Source: Agrobacterium sp. RAC06 (GTDB lineage: Bacteria; Pseudomonadota; Alphaproteobacteria; Rhizobiales; Rhizobiaceae). From it: a DNA stretch of 64,000 bases. Position 1 is the first letter of the stretch. Each line of letters begins with the position of its first letter. Under the pieces are notes generated by a model. It did no database searches. It was given only the letters and a program-made list of their open reading frames with translations, and had not been told where the DNA came from. Location of the stretch: NCBI RefSeq assembly GCF_001713475.1, contig NZ_CP016499.1, forward strand, positions 372,001-436,000, in the 5' to 3' direction. Shown piece after piece: positions 18,284-26,452 of the stretch. The translations under genes and the position numbers were made by a program.

Positions 18284-19159
18284 GTGGCCATAGTTGAGCA
18301 TACAATTTGGCGCGTAGGGCACGGTCGCACACTCGACCTCGTCGAGCGCGGCGCACTCATGGCCATCGTCAATGTGACGCCGGATTCCTTTTCCGACGGC
18401 GGTCTGCACAATACCGTCGATGCGGCCGTGCGGCACGCGCTGGCGTGTGTCGATCAAGGTGCCGTGATCCTCGACATCGGAGGTGAATCGACGCGCCCGG
18501 GTGCGGCCGAAGTCAGCGTCGAAGAGGAGATCGCCCGGGTCATCCCGGTGATCGCAGCGCTCCGAGAGCAGACCGACGCGCTCATTTCCATCGATACCTA
18601 TCGAGTGGCCACCGCAAAAGCGGCCGTCGAGGCCGGCGCGCATATCATCAACGACGTGCATGGCCTGCAGCGGGAAGCCGAGATTGCGAAGGTCGCGGCG
18701 GAACATGGCTCCGGGCTTTGCATCATGCATACCGGCCGCGGCCGCGAGAAACTCTCCGATCCGATTGCCGATCAGCGGCACTTTCTCGAGCACTCTCTTG
18801 GGATTGCCGCGCAGGCCGGTGTTGCGTTGGAAACAATCGTGCTCGATCCGGGTTTTGGTTTCGCCAAGGAAAGCCCGGAGGAGAACATGGAACTCATCGC
18901 CCGCTTCGAGGAACTGCACGACTTCGGTCTGCCGCTGTTGGCGGGGACGTCGCGCAAACGCTTTCTCGGTGCGCTGACCGGCCGGGATGCCGCCGACCGG
19001 GATGTGGCAACTGCGGCGACGACTGTTGCGCTTCGCTTGAAGGGCGCCTCCGTTTTCCGGGTGCACAATGTCGCGATCAACCGGGATGCCCTGATCATGG
19101 CCGATGCTATGCTCGCAACCGAGCGGCGGATTGCTGCGAGGAAGGATAAGACTGCATGA
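18284..19159 (+). CDS. folP: Dihydropteroate synthase
   Basis: A 291-residue folate-pathway enzyme that joins 6-hydroxymethyl-dihydropterin pyrophosphate to p-aminobenzoate. Signature blocks are NVTPDSFSDGG, GGESTRPGA, the SIDTYR and HIINDV strands, and LAGTSRKRF. The GTG at 18284 with AAGGT upstream gives the normal length. The frame is open far upstream, but that part is antisense to the DUF922 gene. Its stop overlaps the folB ATG (ATGA), and folB overlaps folK, so the three folate genes are translationally coupled. Confidence 0.95.
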   Translation: MAIVEHTIWRVGHGRTLDLVERGALMAIVNVTPDSFSDGGLHNTVDAAVRHALACVDQGAVILDIGGESTRPGAAEVSVEEEIARVIPVIAALREQTDALISIDTYRVATAKAAVEAGAHIINDVHGLQREAEIAKVAAEHGSGLCIMHTGRGREKLSDPIADQRHFLEHSLGIAAQAGVALETIVLDPGFGFAKESPEENMELIARFEELHDFGLPLLAGTSRKRFLGALTGRDAADRDVATAATTVALRLKGASVFRVHNVAINRDALIMADAMLATERRIAARKDKTA

Positions 19160-19527
19160 GCGGTGTTTTCACCATCACCCTGAAGAATTGCGCTTTCTTC
19201 GCCCATCACGGCGTTTTCCCGGAGGAGGGGGTGCTTGGACAGCGTTTCTTCGTCGATGCGGAGTTCGACGTGGACGCGATTGCTGCCGCAGAGACCGATA
19301 CGCTCGATGGGACCGTGCATTACGGCATTGCCTTCGAGGTGATCCGCGACATCGTCACCGGCAGCCGCCGGCAGTTGATCGAGGCGCTGGCGCTGGCCAT
19401 TGCGCGCGGACTGCTCGACCGTTTCCCTGAAATGCTGCGCTGCCGGATCACGGTGCGCAAGCCGAGCGCGCCGATCGCCGGCATCCTTGACCATGTGCAG
19501 GTGAGCGTTGAACAAGTCAGAAGTTAA
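19156..19527 (+). CDS. folB: Dihydroneopterin aldolase
   Basis: A 123-residue folate enzyme that splits dihydroneopterin to 6-hydroxymethyl-dihydropterin. Family features are LKNCAFFAHHGVFPEEGVLGQRF with the active-site region, the conserved HYGIAFEVI segment, and VRKPSAPIAGILDHVQV near the end with the catalytic Lys. The ATG overlaps the folP stop and the 3' end overlaps folK by 20 bases. Length is normal. Confidence 0.95.
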   Translation: MSGVFTITLKNCAFFAHHGVFPEEGVLGQRFFVDAEFDVDAIAAAETDTLDGTVHYGIAFEVIRDIVTGSRRQLIEALALAIARGLLDRFPEMLRCRITVRKPSAPIAGILDHVQVSVEQVRS

Positions 19528-20032
19528 GCGCTGGCAGGCCGCCACACTGGGTCTCGGTGGCAATGTCGGCGATCCCGTCACGGCGATGGCCGAAGCGCTG
19601 CGCCGGCTCGACCAGCGGTCCGATTGCCGCGTGACCTCCGTGTCGAGGCTCTATCGCACGCCTGCCTGGGGCAAGACGGATCAGGCCGATTTCTACAATG
19701 CCTGTGCAGCGGTCGAGACGCTTCTCGAGCCGCAGGAACTGCTCGCCGCCTGTCTTGAGATCGAGCGGACAATGAAACGCGTGCGCGTCGAGCGCTGGGG
19801 GCCGCGGACCATCGATATCGACATTCTGACCTTTGCTGGGCGCATGATCGATGCCGAGCATCTGAAGATCCCGCATCCGCGCATGACAGAGCGCGCTTTC
19901 GTGCTGATGCCGCTCGCCGACATCGATCCGCAGCTTCCGGTCAAGGATCGGGTGGTCGCTGACTGGCTCGCGGATGTCGATCGGACGGGTATTGCCGTTG
20001 CAAACGAAAACCGCGCCTGGTGGCGCGGTTGA
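19508..20032 (+). CDS. folK: 2-amino-4-hydroxy-6-hydroxymethyldihydropteridine pyrophosphokinase
   Basis: A 174-residue kinase that activates hydroxymethyl-dihydropterin before the FolP step. Conserved blocks are LGLGGNVGDP, SRLYRTPAWG, FYNACAAVET, RWGPRTIDIDIL and IPHPRMTERAFVL. The likely start is the TTG at 19508, inside the end of folB, with AGGTGAG just upstream. The last codons lie within a hairpin that acts as terminator for the converging gene. Confidence 0.94.
   Translation: MNKSEVKRWQAATLGLGGNVGDPVTAMAEALRRLDQRSDCRVTSVSRLYRTPAWGKTDQADFYNACAAVETLLEPQELLAACLEIERTMKRVRVERWGPRTIDIDILTFAGRMIDAEHLKIPHPRMTERAFVLMPLADIDPQLPVKDRVVADWLADVDRTGIAVANENRAWWRG
20000..20030 (-). terminator. Terminator of the 20060-20602 gene, embedded in the end of folK
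   Basis: Stem AACCGCGCC / GGCGCGGTT with loop TGGT (20009-20030). On the minus strand it is followed by TTTTCGTTT, a good termination tract. It lies inside the last folK codons. Confidence 0.7.
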
Positions 20033-20059
20033 ACTTCTAGCCGAAGGTTAACTGGCAGA

Positions 20060-20602
20060 TCAGTCGTTCTCGGCCATGGCGGTTGCCTGACGGTTCAGCT
20101 TGAGGCCGATGACAGGGATCATCCGGTCTTCTACTTTCACTGAAATGGTGATGTTCATTGCATCGCCCTCTTCCAGGCGCGCGACCATGGCACCGTTCAG
20201 CTTGGCGCGATTGATGCCCATGACAGCGCGGTTGCCGGTGACCTGGCCCGATACGATGTCGAGGCCCTTGCCGTCTGCGCCGTCCAGGAACTGGCCCTTG
20301 TAGCTGCCGCCGGCCTGAGAAATGACGGCCGACATCGGCTGGCTGAACATGCCGACGCGGCAGGTGCCGTCCAGCTTCAGCCCCGTTTCCTTGCCCTCGG
20401 CCGGCAGGCCGATGAGATTGCAGGTGAACTTGGTGCCCTTGTATTTGCCGGCAACGATCTCGCCCGGGCCCTTCCAGGATCCGGCGACGGATTCGAAGAA
20501 GCGCTTGTCGCGCGAAGCAGCATCAGCGACCGTGACCGGCACGAGTGCGGCAACGGCAAGGATCGCGGCGCAACGGCCGAATGTCGAGGAGCGAGAGAAC
20601 AT
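20060..20602 (-). CDS. Conserved secreted hypothetical protein
   Basis: A 180-residue protein with a signal peptide (basic start MFSRSSTFGR, hydrophobic AAILAVAALVPVTV, cleavage near ADA-AS, residue 28). The mature part is mostly beta: KRFFESVAGSWKGPGEIVAGKYKGTKFTCNL, LDGTCRVGMFSQPMSAVI, VSGQVTGNRAVMGINRAKLNGAMVARL. One Cys pair may form a disulphide. The G-x-W-x-GPGE opening suggests a small lipocalin-like barrel, but this is only a fold guess. Its terminator lies in the end of folK. Confidence 0.6.
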   Translation of the reverse strand: MFSRSSTFGRCAAILAVAALVPVTVADAASRDKRFFESVAGSWKGPGEIVAGKYKGTKFTCNLIGLPAEGKETGLKLDGTCRVGMFSQPMSAVISQAGGSYKGQFLDGADGKGLDIVSGQVTGNRAVMGINRAKLNGAMVARLEEGDAMNITISVKVEDRMIPVIGLKLNRQATAMAEND

Positions 20603-20743
20603 CGATTTGCCTTGGTACGAGAAACCAGAAACCCCGCGAAGACCCTAGCGGAAAAATGGTTAATGCATCCTTGCCAATACCCTCAAATCGGGTGCTCGAC
20701 AATCGGCAAAACACACTGGTTTCCCGGGTGTGGCCCGTCTGCC

Positions 20744-21844
20744 TCACCCGGCCCTGGTTTCATCCTTGCCCGTCATCGACGGCGTCAGGTCACCGATGAA
20801 GTCGCCGATGCCGGGACGCTTGGCTGCGCGAAACGGCAAGGGCCGGCAGAGATCCATGGCGGCGATGCCGATTCTGGCCGTCATCAGGCCGTTGATTACC
20901 CCTTCACCGAGGCGGGTCGACAGGCGCGCCGCGAGGCCATGGCCCAGCACCTGCTGGGCGAGGCCGTCGCCGATGGCGATGGAGCCGGTGACCGCGAGAT
21001 GGGCAAAGACGTCGCGGAGCAGCCGCAGCATGCCGAGCGAGCCGGGGCGTCCGCCATAGAGATCCGCCATGCTGCGGACGAGGCGCACCACTTCGAAGAG
21101 AACATAGGCGAGGTCGACCACCGCGCGAGGGCTGACGGCCGTGACGACCGAAACCCTTTTGGCGGCGTTCAGGATGAGAGCCCGCGCCTTGATATCGAGG
21201 GGTGACAGCAGTTCCCGTTCGGCAAGTTCGATCAGCTGCGGTGCATCGATGATGTCGTCCTCGACGGCGGCGAGCGTCTTCTGACCGCGTGCGGTCTCGG
21301 CGCGATGTGCGACGAGTGCGGTCAATTTCTTCACCACCGTGGCTGCCTGCTTGCGCTTGCCGCTCTCGGCTGCTGCTTCCGCCTCAACCTTGAGGTCTTG
21401 CACAGTATCGAGGCGCCAGAGCCCAACCAACTCGCGTCCGACGGCGACAATCAAGGCCAGAAGCCCGATGGCCAGTGCGCCTATCGCGAGGTAGCCGAGC
21501 CAGTCTGCCCGGGCGAAGAGATCCGAGATCAGGCGGTCAACCCAAAGGCCGAAGGCGAGCGACAGGAGGAGCCCGAAGGCTCCGGTCGCAAGCTTGGCGA
21601 AGGAGAAACGTTTGCGGCGCGGTGCAGCGACGGGCACTTCGGGCAGGGTCTCGGTTGCGGCGATGAAGGGGTCCTGGTCGTCAGGCACGATGACAACGTC
21701 GCCGGCAAAGCTGCGCGGCGTACGATTTTCGGCCGTGCGGGTGCGTGGTGCCTCGGGCTCGACGGTGAAGGACGCCGGCCGCCTCTGGGGGGCAGAGTGG
21801 GATGACGAAGACGGGCCGGTCGGAGGTACGGTCGGTTTCTTCAT
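20744..21844 (-). CDS. ycjF: YcjF/TIGR01620-family inner-membrane protein (DUF697)
   Basis: A 366-residue protein. Residues 1-80 are a Pro/Ser-rich cytoplasmic region. Two membrane helices lie near 86-108 and 115-137. The C-terminal half (about 240-345) has the DUF697 pattern (SPRAVVDLAYVLFEVVRLVRSMADLYGG, GLAQQVLGHGLAARLSTRLGEGVINGLMTARIG). The start overlaps the ycjX stop (ATGA), so the two are coupled. YcjF is the usual partner of the YcjX GTPase-like protein. Function is unknown, with stress links reported for E. coli homologues. Confidence 0.88.
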   Translation of the reverse strand: MKKPTVPPTGPSSSSHSAPQRRPASFTVEPEAPRTRTAENRTPRSFAGDVVIVPDDQDPFIAATETLPEVPVAAPRRKRFSFAKLATGAFGLLLSLAFGLWVDRLISDLFARADWLGYLAIGALAIGLLALIVAVGRELVGLWRLDTVQDLKVEAEAAAESGKRKQAATVVKKLTALVAHRAETARGQKTLAAVEDDIIDAPQLIELAERELLSPLDIKARALILNAAKRVSVVTAVSPRAVVDLAYVLFEVVRLVRSMADLYGGRPGSLGMLRLLRDVFAHLAVTGSIAIGDGLAQQVLGHGLAARLSTRLGEGVINGLMTARIGIAAMDLCRPLPFRAAKRPGIGDFIGDLTPSMTGKDETRAG

Positions 21845-23313
21845 GCGAGACGGTCTCCGAGCAGGAATTGCAGCGCCCGGTCGAGGCGGATATGCGGCAC
21901 GGACAAGGTGATACCCTGCTTCTCATCGAGTTCGGGCGGCCTGAAACGCACGATGCTGAGATCGGGCAGGGCGGCGGAGGCGTCGTTTTCATCGACCGAG
22001 CGGAAGTAGGCTTCCGGATCACGCGGCAGATCGCCGGGAAACACTGCCGTCTTGCGTTTGCCGTCGAAGAGTTCGTCGCCGATGCGCTCGCCGGCCATGG
22101 GGGTGCCCACGATAACAGGGAGGTCGTGGCCGTCCTGCTTCACATTCGCTTCACGGGTCGCTCGCACGGAGGCCAGCGCCATGACCTCGATGCCGGCGCC
22201 GCTCATGCCGATCGTCTTGATGGCGCGGTTGACAAGGCGTCTCGTCAAAACCTCAAGACGGTCATGGCTTTCATGGTGCAGGTGGTCCGCCTTGGTGGCG
22301 GCAACCAGCACCCGGTCGATCCGGCGGCGCACGAGGGCCGTCAACATGTTGTTCGATCCTGCGCGGAAGCAGGCGAGCACGTCGCCGAGCGCCCGTTCGA
22401 GATCCTGGACCGCTTCGGGGCCGCGGTTGATCGCCTGGAGGGCATCGACCAGCACGATCTGGCGGTCGAGCCGGGCGAAGTGCTCGCGGAAAAAGGGTTT
22501 GACCACGACGGTCTTGTAGGCCTCGAAGCGGCGCTCCATCATCGCCCGCAGCGAACCCTTCGGCGCTCGGCCTTCCGGCAAAACGGGGAGCGGGGCAAAG
22601 GTCAGGGCCGGCGAGCCGTCGAGGTCGCCCGGCATCAGGAAGCGCCCCGGCGGAAGCGTCGAAAGGGAGCGCTCATCCGACTTGCAGAGCCGCAGATAGG
22701 TGGTGAAGGTTTCGGCCAGCCGTTTTGCCACCATTTCGTCGGCCGGCCCATCGGGATCCACCGCAGCTGCGAGCGCCAGCCATTCACGCGCCAGTTCTGC
22801 GCGAACGCCGGAGCCCGCGAGGCTCACCGTGTTTTCGGAAAATGTCCTGTAGTCCTGCCCCAGCAAGGGCAGGTCGAGAAGCCATTCACCGGGATAGTCG
22901 ACGATGTCGATCGACAGCTTCCCCGAAGACAGCATCCGGTTCCAGGTGCTGGCGCTCTTGTACTCGATCGTCAGGCGCAATTCCGAGATCGCACGGGTCG
23001 AGTCCGGCCACACCCGCTCCTCCACCAGTGCGCGGATGTGATCCTCGTACTGGAAACGCGGCACGGCGTCATCGGGTTGCTCCTGCAGAGCTGCACCGAT
23101 CATGCGCCCGGAACGGAGCGGCTCGAACAGCGGCAAGCGACCGCCATGCAGGAGATTGTGAACCAGCGACGAGATGAAGACCGTCTTGCCTGCCCGCGAC
23201 AATCCCGTCACACCGAGCCGGATTGTGGGATTGACCAGATGGGCGGCGCGGTCGGCGAGATTGTCGAATGCGATCGCGGCTTCGTCGGTCAGGCTGGTGA
23301 GGGAAGGGGGCAA
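21841..23313 (-). CDS. ycjX: YcjX-family P-loop GTPase-like protein
   Basis: A 490-residue protein of the DUF463/YcjX family. The P-loop is GLSRAGKT (37-44). A G3-like DYPGEW follows near residue 140, and a G4-like TKAD near 320 (VLVAATKADHLHHE). These match a GTP-binding protein with family-specific insertions. It is upstream of and overlaps ycjF, the standard arrangement. The nucleotide-dependent role in the cell is not established. Confidence 0.9.
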   Translation of the reverse strand: MPPSLTSLTDEAAIAFDNLADRAAHLVNPTIRLGVTGLSRAGKTVFISSLVHNLLHGGRLPLFEPLRSGRMIGAALQEQPDDAVPRFQYEDHIRALVEERVWPDSTRAISELRLTIEYKSASTWNRMLSSGKLSIDIVDYPGEWLLDLPLLGQDYRTFSENTVSLAGSGVRAELAREWLALAAAVDPDGPADEMVAKRLAETFTTYLRLCKSDERSLSTLPPGRFLMPGDLDGSPALTFAPLPVLPEGRAPKGSLRAMMERRFEAYKTVVVKPFFREHFARLDRQIVLVDALQAINRGPEAVQDLERALGDVLACFRAGSNNMLTALVRRRIDRVLVAATKADHLHHESHDRLEVLTRRLVNRAIKTIGMSGAGIEVMALASVRATREANVKQDGHDLPVIVGTPMAGERIGDELFDGKRKTAVFPGDLPRDPEAYFRSVDENDASAALPDLSIVRFRPPELDEKQGITLSVPHIRLDRALQFLLGDRLA

Positions 23314-23405
23314 GGCATCGTCCTGCAGAGACTGTGGCGGGTATGGCTTGCCGGCGGCACGCGGCCGTCAACGCCATTTCACTACATATAGGCGGGGCGT
23401 GCAGC

Positions 23406-23432
23406 GCAAAAAAGAGGCGACCTACGCGTCTC
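23406..23432 (-). terminator. Terminator of the SixA-like gene
   Basis: Stem GAGGCG / CGTCTC with one G-U pair, followed on the minus strand by TTTTTT. A second 8-bp hairpin (TCGGCTGA / TCAGCCGA, 23431-23451) spans the stop codon just before it. Confidence 0.6.
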
Positions 23433-23443
23433 GGCTGATCTGG

Positions 23444-23953
23444 TCAGCCGACGAGAAAGTCCCGAAGCGCATAGGCTTCCTCGCTGATCGCGTCGACCAC
23501 TGCGAGGCCAGAGGTCGGATAGCCCTCTGGCACGGTGCGGGCCATGACGTCGTTTCCGCACAGCCGCGCAAAGACTTCCTCAATGGCCGGGTTGTGGCCG
23601 ACTAGCATCAAGGCCTCGACGCCACGGATCGAGCTGACGATTTCGAGATAGGCCTCGGCGGGTGCGTTGTAGAGCGCGTCGACATAGCGAAACTCGACGA
23701 GGCCGGAGAAGACGCGGTTGATCGCCTCTGCCGTCTGTCGGCAACGCTTGGCCGTCGAACATATCACCAGATCGGGGCGATAGCCCCTGTCGGCTGCTGT
23801 TTCCGCCAGGATTTCCGCTTCGGCGAAGCCGGCATCCGAAAGGCTGCGGTCGAAATCGCGACCGCCGGGCTCGGCCCAACCGGATTTTGCGTGACGCAGC
23901 AGATAGATGCGCTGGGGAAGCTGAATGGAGGGCGTCATCCTTGAGGTATCCAC
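23444..23953 (-). CDS. SixA-like histidine phosphatase
   Basis: A 169-residue member of the histidine phosphatase (phosphoglycerate-mutase-like) superfamily. The catalytic motif is RHAKSGW (RHG variant with Ala, as in SixA). The second active-site His is in LVGHNPAIEEV, and STAKRCRQTAEAI carries the middle Arg. E. coli SixA dephosphorylates phosphohistidine in Hpt or PTS proteins. The target here is unknown. The start could be GTG at 23953 or ATG at 23938. It is divergent from dksA. Confidence 0.87.
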   Translation of the reverse strand: MDTSRMTPSIQLPQRIYLLRHAKSGWAEPGGRDFDRSLSDAGFAEAEILAETAADRGYRPDLVICSTAKRCRQTAEAINRVFSGLVEFRYVDALYNAPAEAYLEIVSSIRGVEALMLVGHNPAIEEVFARLCGNDVMARTVPEGYPTSGLAVVDAISEEAYALRDFLVG

Positions 23954-24150
23954 ATGCGATGGAGCTTGAGAATTGACCTACCGGTTCTTAGGCCTTGCCG
24001 TCAACCATGCCGCATTGAAGCCCGCATCAGCCTATCGTGGCGGAATGCTATGTATCGGCCGTCTGGATGCAAGCAATTTATGCTTAAAAAATAGAAGTTT
24101 AGATGAAAAATGTAACAGATTTAAAAATGGCTTTGAAACAGTCAGAAGGC

Positions 24151-24179
24151 TTGAACCGGTTGCCTTGAAAGGATATACA
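24151..24179 (+). promoter_or_regulatory. Sigma-70-type promoter of dksA
   Basis: TTGAAC, a 17-base spacer, then TATACA, about 35 bases before the dksA start. The upstream 80 bases are unusually AT-rich for this genome, as expected for an UP-like region. Confidence 0.6.
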
Positions 24180-24213
24180 CCCGCCCATTGAGATGTTCTT
24201 CAGGAGAATCGCG

Positions 24214-24633
24214 TTGAGTGAGAAGATCAATCTTAGCAATTATGTGCTCTCGGAGGACGAAGAGTTCATGAACGCCAATCAGCGGGCCTATTTCAGGGCA
24301 AAGCTGATCGCCTGGAAAAACGACATCCTGCGCGAAGCGCGTGAGACGCTCGACCACCTGGCTGAAGAGAGCGCCAATCATCCTGATCTTGCAGACCGGG
24401 CTTCCTCAGAAACCGACAGAGCCATCGAACTGCGAGCCCGTGATCGGCAGCGCAAGCTGATTTCCAAGATCGACGCGGCACTGCAGCGGATCGATGACGG
24501 GACTTACGGCTACTGCGAAGAGACCGGTGAGCCGATCGGTCTGAAGCGTCTGGATGCCCGCCCGATTGCGACGCTGTCGATCGAGGCACAGGAACGGCAC
24601 GAGCGCCGCGAAAAGGTCTATCGCGACGAGTGA
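24214..24633 (+). CDS. dksA: DksA-family RNA polymerase-binding factor, zinc-finger cysteines mostly lost
   Basis: A 139-residue transcription factor expected to bind the RNA polymerase secondary channel and act with ppGpp. The coiled-coil (about residues 20-100) ends with DRASSETDRAIELRARDRQRKLISKIDAALQRI. The zinc-finger region reads YGYCEETGEPIGLKRLDARPIATLSIEAQE, keeping one Cys instead of four, as in other alphaproteobacterial DksA proteins thought to fold without zinc. The TTG at 24214 is chosen because AGGAGA lies 8 bases before it. The ATG at 24193 would add seven atypical residues. A clear promoter and a terminator make it a single-gene unit. Confidence 0.92.
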   Translation: MSEKINLSNYVLSEDEEFMNANQRAYFRAKLIAWKNDILREARETLDHLAEESANHPDLADRASSETDRAIELRARDRQRKLISKIDAALQRIDDGTYGYCEETGEPIGLKRLDARPIATLSIEAQERHERREKVYRDE

Positions 24634-24668
24634 GGTCATAGCCTCAGGTAAATCTTCCGAACGAGTTC

Positions 24669-24694
24669 AGACCCGCCATTGGCGGGTCTTTTCG
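24669..24694 (+). terminator. Terminator of dksA
   Basis: Stem GACCCGCC (24670-24677) / GGCGGGTC (24681-24688), loop ATT, then TTTTCGATTTT. Confidence 0.88.
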
Positions 24695-24731
24695 ATTTTG
24701 CGGCATGCTTTGATGCCAGAGCCGTAACCCG

Positions 24732-26198
24732 TCACGGATTTCGGCTGGCCGACATCTCGCCGAAGATCCGGGCAATCTCGTTCTGCAGATTGGGTTCGGG
24801 AGCCGGCTGTGGGGCGTTGGGTGTTGCGGCAGTTGCGCGATTTGCTTCCGACAAAATGGCGGCAATCGGCGGGCGCGGGCGGTCGGCGCGGGTTTCTGGC
24901 AGGATCTGCGGCGTTTGAGGCGCCGGCTGCGGCGCCGGGTCCGTGGCCAGATGCAGAGCCATTTCTTCTTCGAGGACGCGCTCGAAATCGCTCATGTCGC
25001 GCGCTTCGGGTTCGGCCGGTACGCCAGAAGCCTCGCTTTCGACCTGCGGTTCAAAACGTTCCGGTTCCACGAGACGGGAGGTTGCGGGAGCTTGAGCCGG
25101 CACAAGAACCCGTTGGCGTGCCGCTTCCAGCAGATCTGCTGCGGCGGGCGCATCGATGACGGTTGGCCCTGCCGCTTGCGGTCCGACCCTGACGTCCTCG
25201 ACCTTCGGGGCATCAAGCTCGTTCCTCGTGATCGGCTCGACCGGCTCAACCCTGAAAGCTTCAATCGGAGGCGTGCCGCTCGTCTTGGCCTCCGAGGGGC
25301 TGTCACCCCTGTCGAGCATCGGCTCATTGCGGCGCATGACCTGTTCGACGGCGGCAGAAGCGGTTGCGGTTGGCGCGGGTGCGACCATCATCGGCTCAAG
25401 GCTTGCGGTCGGCTGGGTTGCTGACGGCTCGACAGGCGGTTCAGGGCGCGCGATCGGTTCCATTGCGGGCGACTGGACCCGAACGGGAGGCGCCATCTCC
25501 GGGCCTCTTGCGGTGGTCACGGCCGCAGCCGCTATGGGGGGCGCTGCGGCGGCCGCAACTGCTGCCACCGGGGCTGCTGTCACCACGTTCTCGACGGCAG
25601 GTTCGGGGCCGCGCACAGGTGCCGCTTGCTGACGACGCTGCTCGACCACAGGCGTGGGCGCGGGCGCGGGCTGGGGATCGGCCGGCGGAGAAACGGTTGC
25701 GGGCCGGGGCGTTTCCGCGGCCACAGGGCGTCTGGCCGGCGCTTCTGCTGCGCCATTGGCCACAATGGCAGGCGATGCCACAGCGGGGGATGCGATGGCC
25801 GGTGCGGCCGGTTCGGTCGCGACGAGCGCCGGTTGAGCAGCGGGTTTGGGTAAATCCTGCTGCTCGGCCAAAGCCTGGGGCTGGATTGGTCTTGCGCTGA
25901 GATAGGGACGTTCGTCGCCGATACCGCTTTCGATCACGATGTCGGTCGGGCCACCGATCATCACGAGATGCTCGACATTGTCGCGGCGGACCAGCACGAT
26001 CCTGCGGCGAGTGTCGACGGCTGCGGCATCAAGCACTTGCAGCCGGGGCTGGCGGTTGCGGCCGCCACGCACAAAAGGCGAGGGAGCCCGGTTGCGCAGA
26101 ATCCAGAGCACGATGAACAGGCAGAGCAGAGCGAGGCTGACGCCGAGTGCCGCCACGAGAAAACGATTGCCATAGGCCGAGATCAGGTCATCCAGCAT
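24732..26198 (-). CDS. FliO-like N-terminus with long Pro/Ala-rich tail
   Basis: A 488-residue protein. One membrane helix lies near residues 13-35 (FLVAALGVSLALLCLFIVLW). A short FliO-like domain follows: RLQVLDAAAVDTRRRIVLVRRDNVEHLVMIGGPTDIVIE (about 52-91), matching the pattern shared by flagellar FliO proteins. The remaining 390 residues are low-complexity Pro/Ala/Val, with a slightly ordered end (FERVLEEEMALHL, LQNEIARIFGEMSASRNP). AGGAG precedes the ATG at 26198. No flagellar genes are nearby, so the flagellar role is doubtful. It is divergent from cckA. Membrane topology is sure, function is not. Confidence 0.72.
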   Translation of the reverse strand: MLDDLISAYGNRFLVAALGVSLALLCLFIVLWILRNRAPSPFVRGGRNRQPRLQVLDAAAVDTRRRIVLVRRDNVEHLVMIGGPTDIVIESGIGDERPYLSARPIQPQALAEQQDLPKPAAQPALVATEPAAPAIASPAVASPAIVANGAAEAPARRPVAAETPRPATVSPPADPQPAPAPTPVVEQRRQQAAPVRGPEPAVENVVTAAPVAAVAAAAAPPIAAAAVTTARGPEMAPPVRVQSPAMEPIARPEPPVEPSATQPTASLEPMMVAPAPTATASAAVEQVMRRNEPMLDRGDSPSEAKTSGTPPIEAFRVEPVEPITRNELDAPKVEDVRVGPQAAGPTVIDAPAAADLLEAARQRVLVPAQAPATSRLVEPERFEPQVESEASGVPAEPEARDMSDFERVLEEEMALHLATDPAPQPAPQTPQILPETRADRPRPPIAAILSEANRATAATPNAPQPAPEPNLQNEIARIFGEMSASRNP

Positions 26199-26452
26199 GT
26201 GCGTGCTCCTTTTGACTGGCTTTCTGGCAGAAGACGGCCCCTTCCGCAATCTTGCGTGCGACCGCGCCCCTGTCGCCGGGGGCGGAAGGTCGGGCAAGAT
26301 CGGCCAGGATTGCGGCATTCCTGTGGGGGAGCGGCTGGGCGGAGCCGTATGGCCCTTTCTTTGCTTTTTGCAGCTACGGCATATTGATAAACAGGTGGGA
26401 GCGCCGATTCTCGCTAGGTCGGATCTTCCGTGCGCTTAGGCAAGAGGCATCA

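Noticed and set aside
21802..23391. 529-codon plus-strand frame opposite ycjX
   Set aside because: Antisense shadow; ycjX carries full P-loop and G-motifs on the other strand.
25400..25900. Possible coding on plus strand within the Pro/Ala-rich region
   Set aside because: All frames stay open because of GCC/GCG-rich repeats; only the minus-strand frame has a start, ribosome site and a membrane helix.
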